Positions 57,594 to 58,127 of a stretch of 58,127 nt of DNA are shown piece by piece. The stretch lies in contig JAIUOX010000013.1 in assembly GCA_020160955.1 (NCBI GenBank), forward strand, positions 1 to 58,127. The letters run 5' to 3'. The notes under the pieces are model-generated. The model was not told where the DNA came from and searched no databases. It worked only from the letters and a program-made list of their open reading frames with translations. Both the position numbers and the translations under genes were made by a program. Each line of letters starts with the position of its first letter. Position 1 is the first letter of the stretch. The DNA comes from Pseudomonadota bacterium. GTDB taxonomy: Bacteria; Pseudomonadota; Alphaproteobacteria; Reyranellales; Reyranellaceae.

Positions 57594-58127
57594 CTACGAC
57601 CGCTCGCGGATGTCGCTGAACTTAATGGAAGGCGACTTCTCGGCGATGTAGCCCAGTTCCCACGCGTTGCGCGCCAGGAACACCGGCGAGCCGTCGCGAT
57701 CCTCGGACATGCCGCCGCGATTGGCGGACATGAAGGCCTCGAGGTCGGCCTTGGTGGCGGCCGAGATCCAGCGCGCCGTCTCGAACGGCGCCGGCTCGAG
57801 GTCCATCTTCACGCCGTACTCGGCCTCGACGCGGGTCTTCAGCACGTCGAGCTGCAGCTCGCCGACGACACCGACGATGTGGTCGCCGCCGATCACGCGC
57901 CGGAACACCTGGGTCACGCCCTCCTCCGCGAGGTCCTCGAGCGCGCGGCGCAGCTGCTTGGACTTCATCGGGTCCTCGAGCCGCACCCGGCGCAGGATTT
58001 CCGGCGCGAAGTTCGGAATGCCGACGATCTTGATCGTCTCGCCCTCGGTCAGCGTGTCGCCGACCCGCAGCACGCCGTGGTTGGGCACGCCGATGATATC
58101 GCCCGGCCACGCCTCGTCGACGATCTC
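57594..58127 (-). CDS. prfC: Peptide chain release factor 3, C-terminal part (partial at window edge)
   Basis: The last 177 residues of RF3 are in the window; the GTPase domain is outside. The frame is open to the edge (EIVDEAWPGDIIGVPNHG). It contains FAPEILRRVRLEDPMKSKQLRR, VTQVFRRVIGGDHIVGVVGELQ and VFLARNAWELGYI, as in the C-terminal domains of RF3. RF3 recycles RF1 and RF2 after termination using GTP. Confidence 0.93.
   Translation of the reverse strand, partial: EIVDEAWPGDIIGVPNHGVLRVGDTLTEGETIKIVGIPNFAPEILRRVRLEDPMKSKQLRRALEDLAEEGVTQVFRRVIGGDHIVGVVGELQLDVLKTRVEAEYGVKMDLEPAPFETARWISAATKADLEAFMSANRGGMSEDRDGSPVFLARNAWELGYIAEKSPSIKFSDIRERS

Overview
This 58.1-kb window is high-GC bacterial chromosome. 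The gene content points to an alphaproteobacterium, perhaps a Rhodospirillales- or Reyranella-like soil lineage: a DUF2852 protein, a plant/alphaproteobacterial-type GshA, a LeuA of the long (about 565-aa) type, many CaiB/BaiF CoA-transferases, a Bug-type solute receptor and several acyl-CoA enzymes. The genus is an inference from gene content; no rRNA is present.

Layout. (1) 1-4.6 kb: a catabolic block of oxidative and hydrolytic enzymes (amidohydrolase end, isochorismatase-type hydrolase, GMC oxidoreductase, 2-oxoglutarate/Fe(II) dioxygenase, VanA-like Rieske oxygenase), then a periplasmic peroxiredoxin. (2) 5.26-7.23 kb: a low-GC mini-island next to an intact tRNA-Leu(CAA). A 59-bp copy of the tRNA 3' part flanks it, as expected of tRNA-site integration. 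It carries three unfamiliar genes and no integrase, and is the most unusual part of the window. (3) 7.3-17.1 kb: acyl-CoA synthetase and quinone-reductase-like pair, a B12-binding radical SAM protein, TldD, and a minus-strand operon (GshA, two-domain VOC protein, secreted hypothetical, PanE-like reductase). (4) 17.2-24.1 kb: RsmE, then a plus-strand run UbiA, lysine-methyltransferase-like protein, cysteine-cluster protein, EamA transporter, CreA, and further on UbiD. Ubiquinone synthesis is the clearest theme. (5) 24.2-29.8 kb: LLM flavin oxidoreductase, a TetR regulator with a DUF2852 membrane gene that shares its palindromic GTTAAC operator, then a TTT/Bug receptor and a CaiB CoA-transferase. 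(6) 29.9-37.7 kb: LeuA with a Leu-rich leader peptide, PmbA/TldE (partner of TldD), an MltB-like transglycosylase, RraA-like protein and XseA. (7) 37.7-46.4 kb: PurD, MBL hydrolase, QueA-Tgt (queuosine), PncA, 3-oxoadipyl-CoA thiolase, Ogt and malonyl-CoA decarboxylase. (8) 46.4-58.1 kb: SMP-30 lactonase with two enoyl-CoA hydratases, flavodoxin, a thiolase-SDR-cyclase operon, D-lactate dehydrogenase, two RidA proteins, a PuuE-type allantoinase coupled to a CoA-transferase, and the end of release factor 3.

Most of the window is ordinary, tightly packed chromosomal sequence, with several convergent genes whose stop codons touch or overlap. A palindromic repeat family (three copies), a large composite inverted repeat and several hairpin terminators sit between genes. 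No CRISPR array, transposase or complete prophage was seen.
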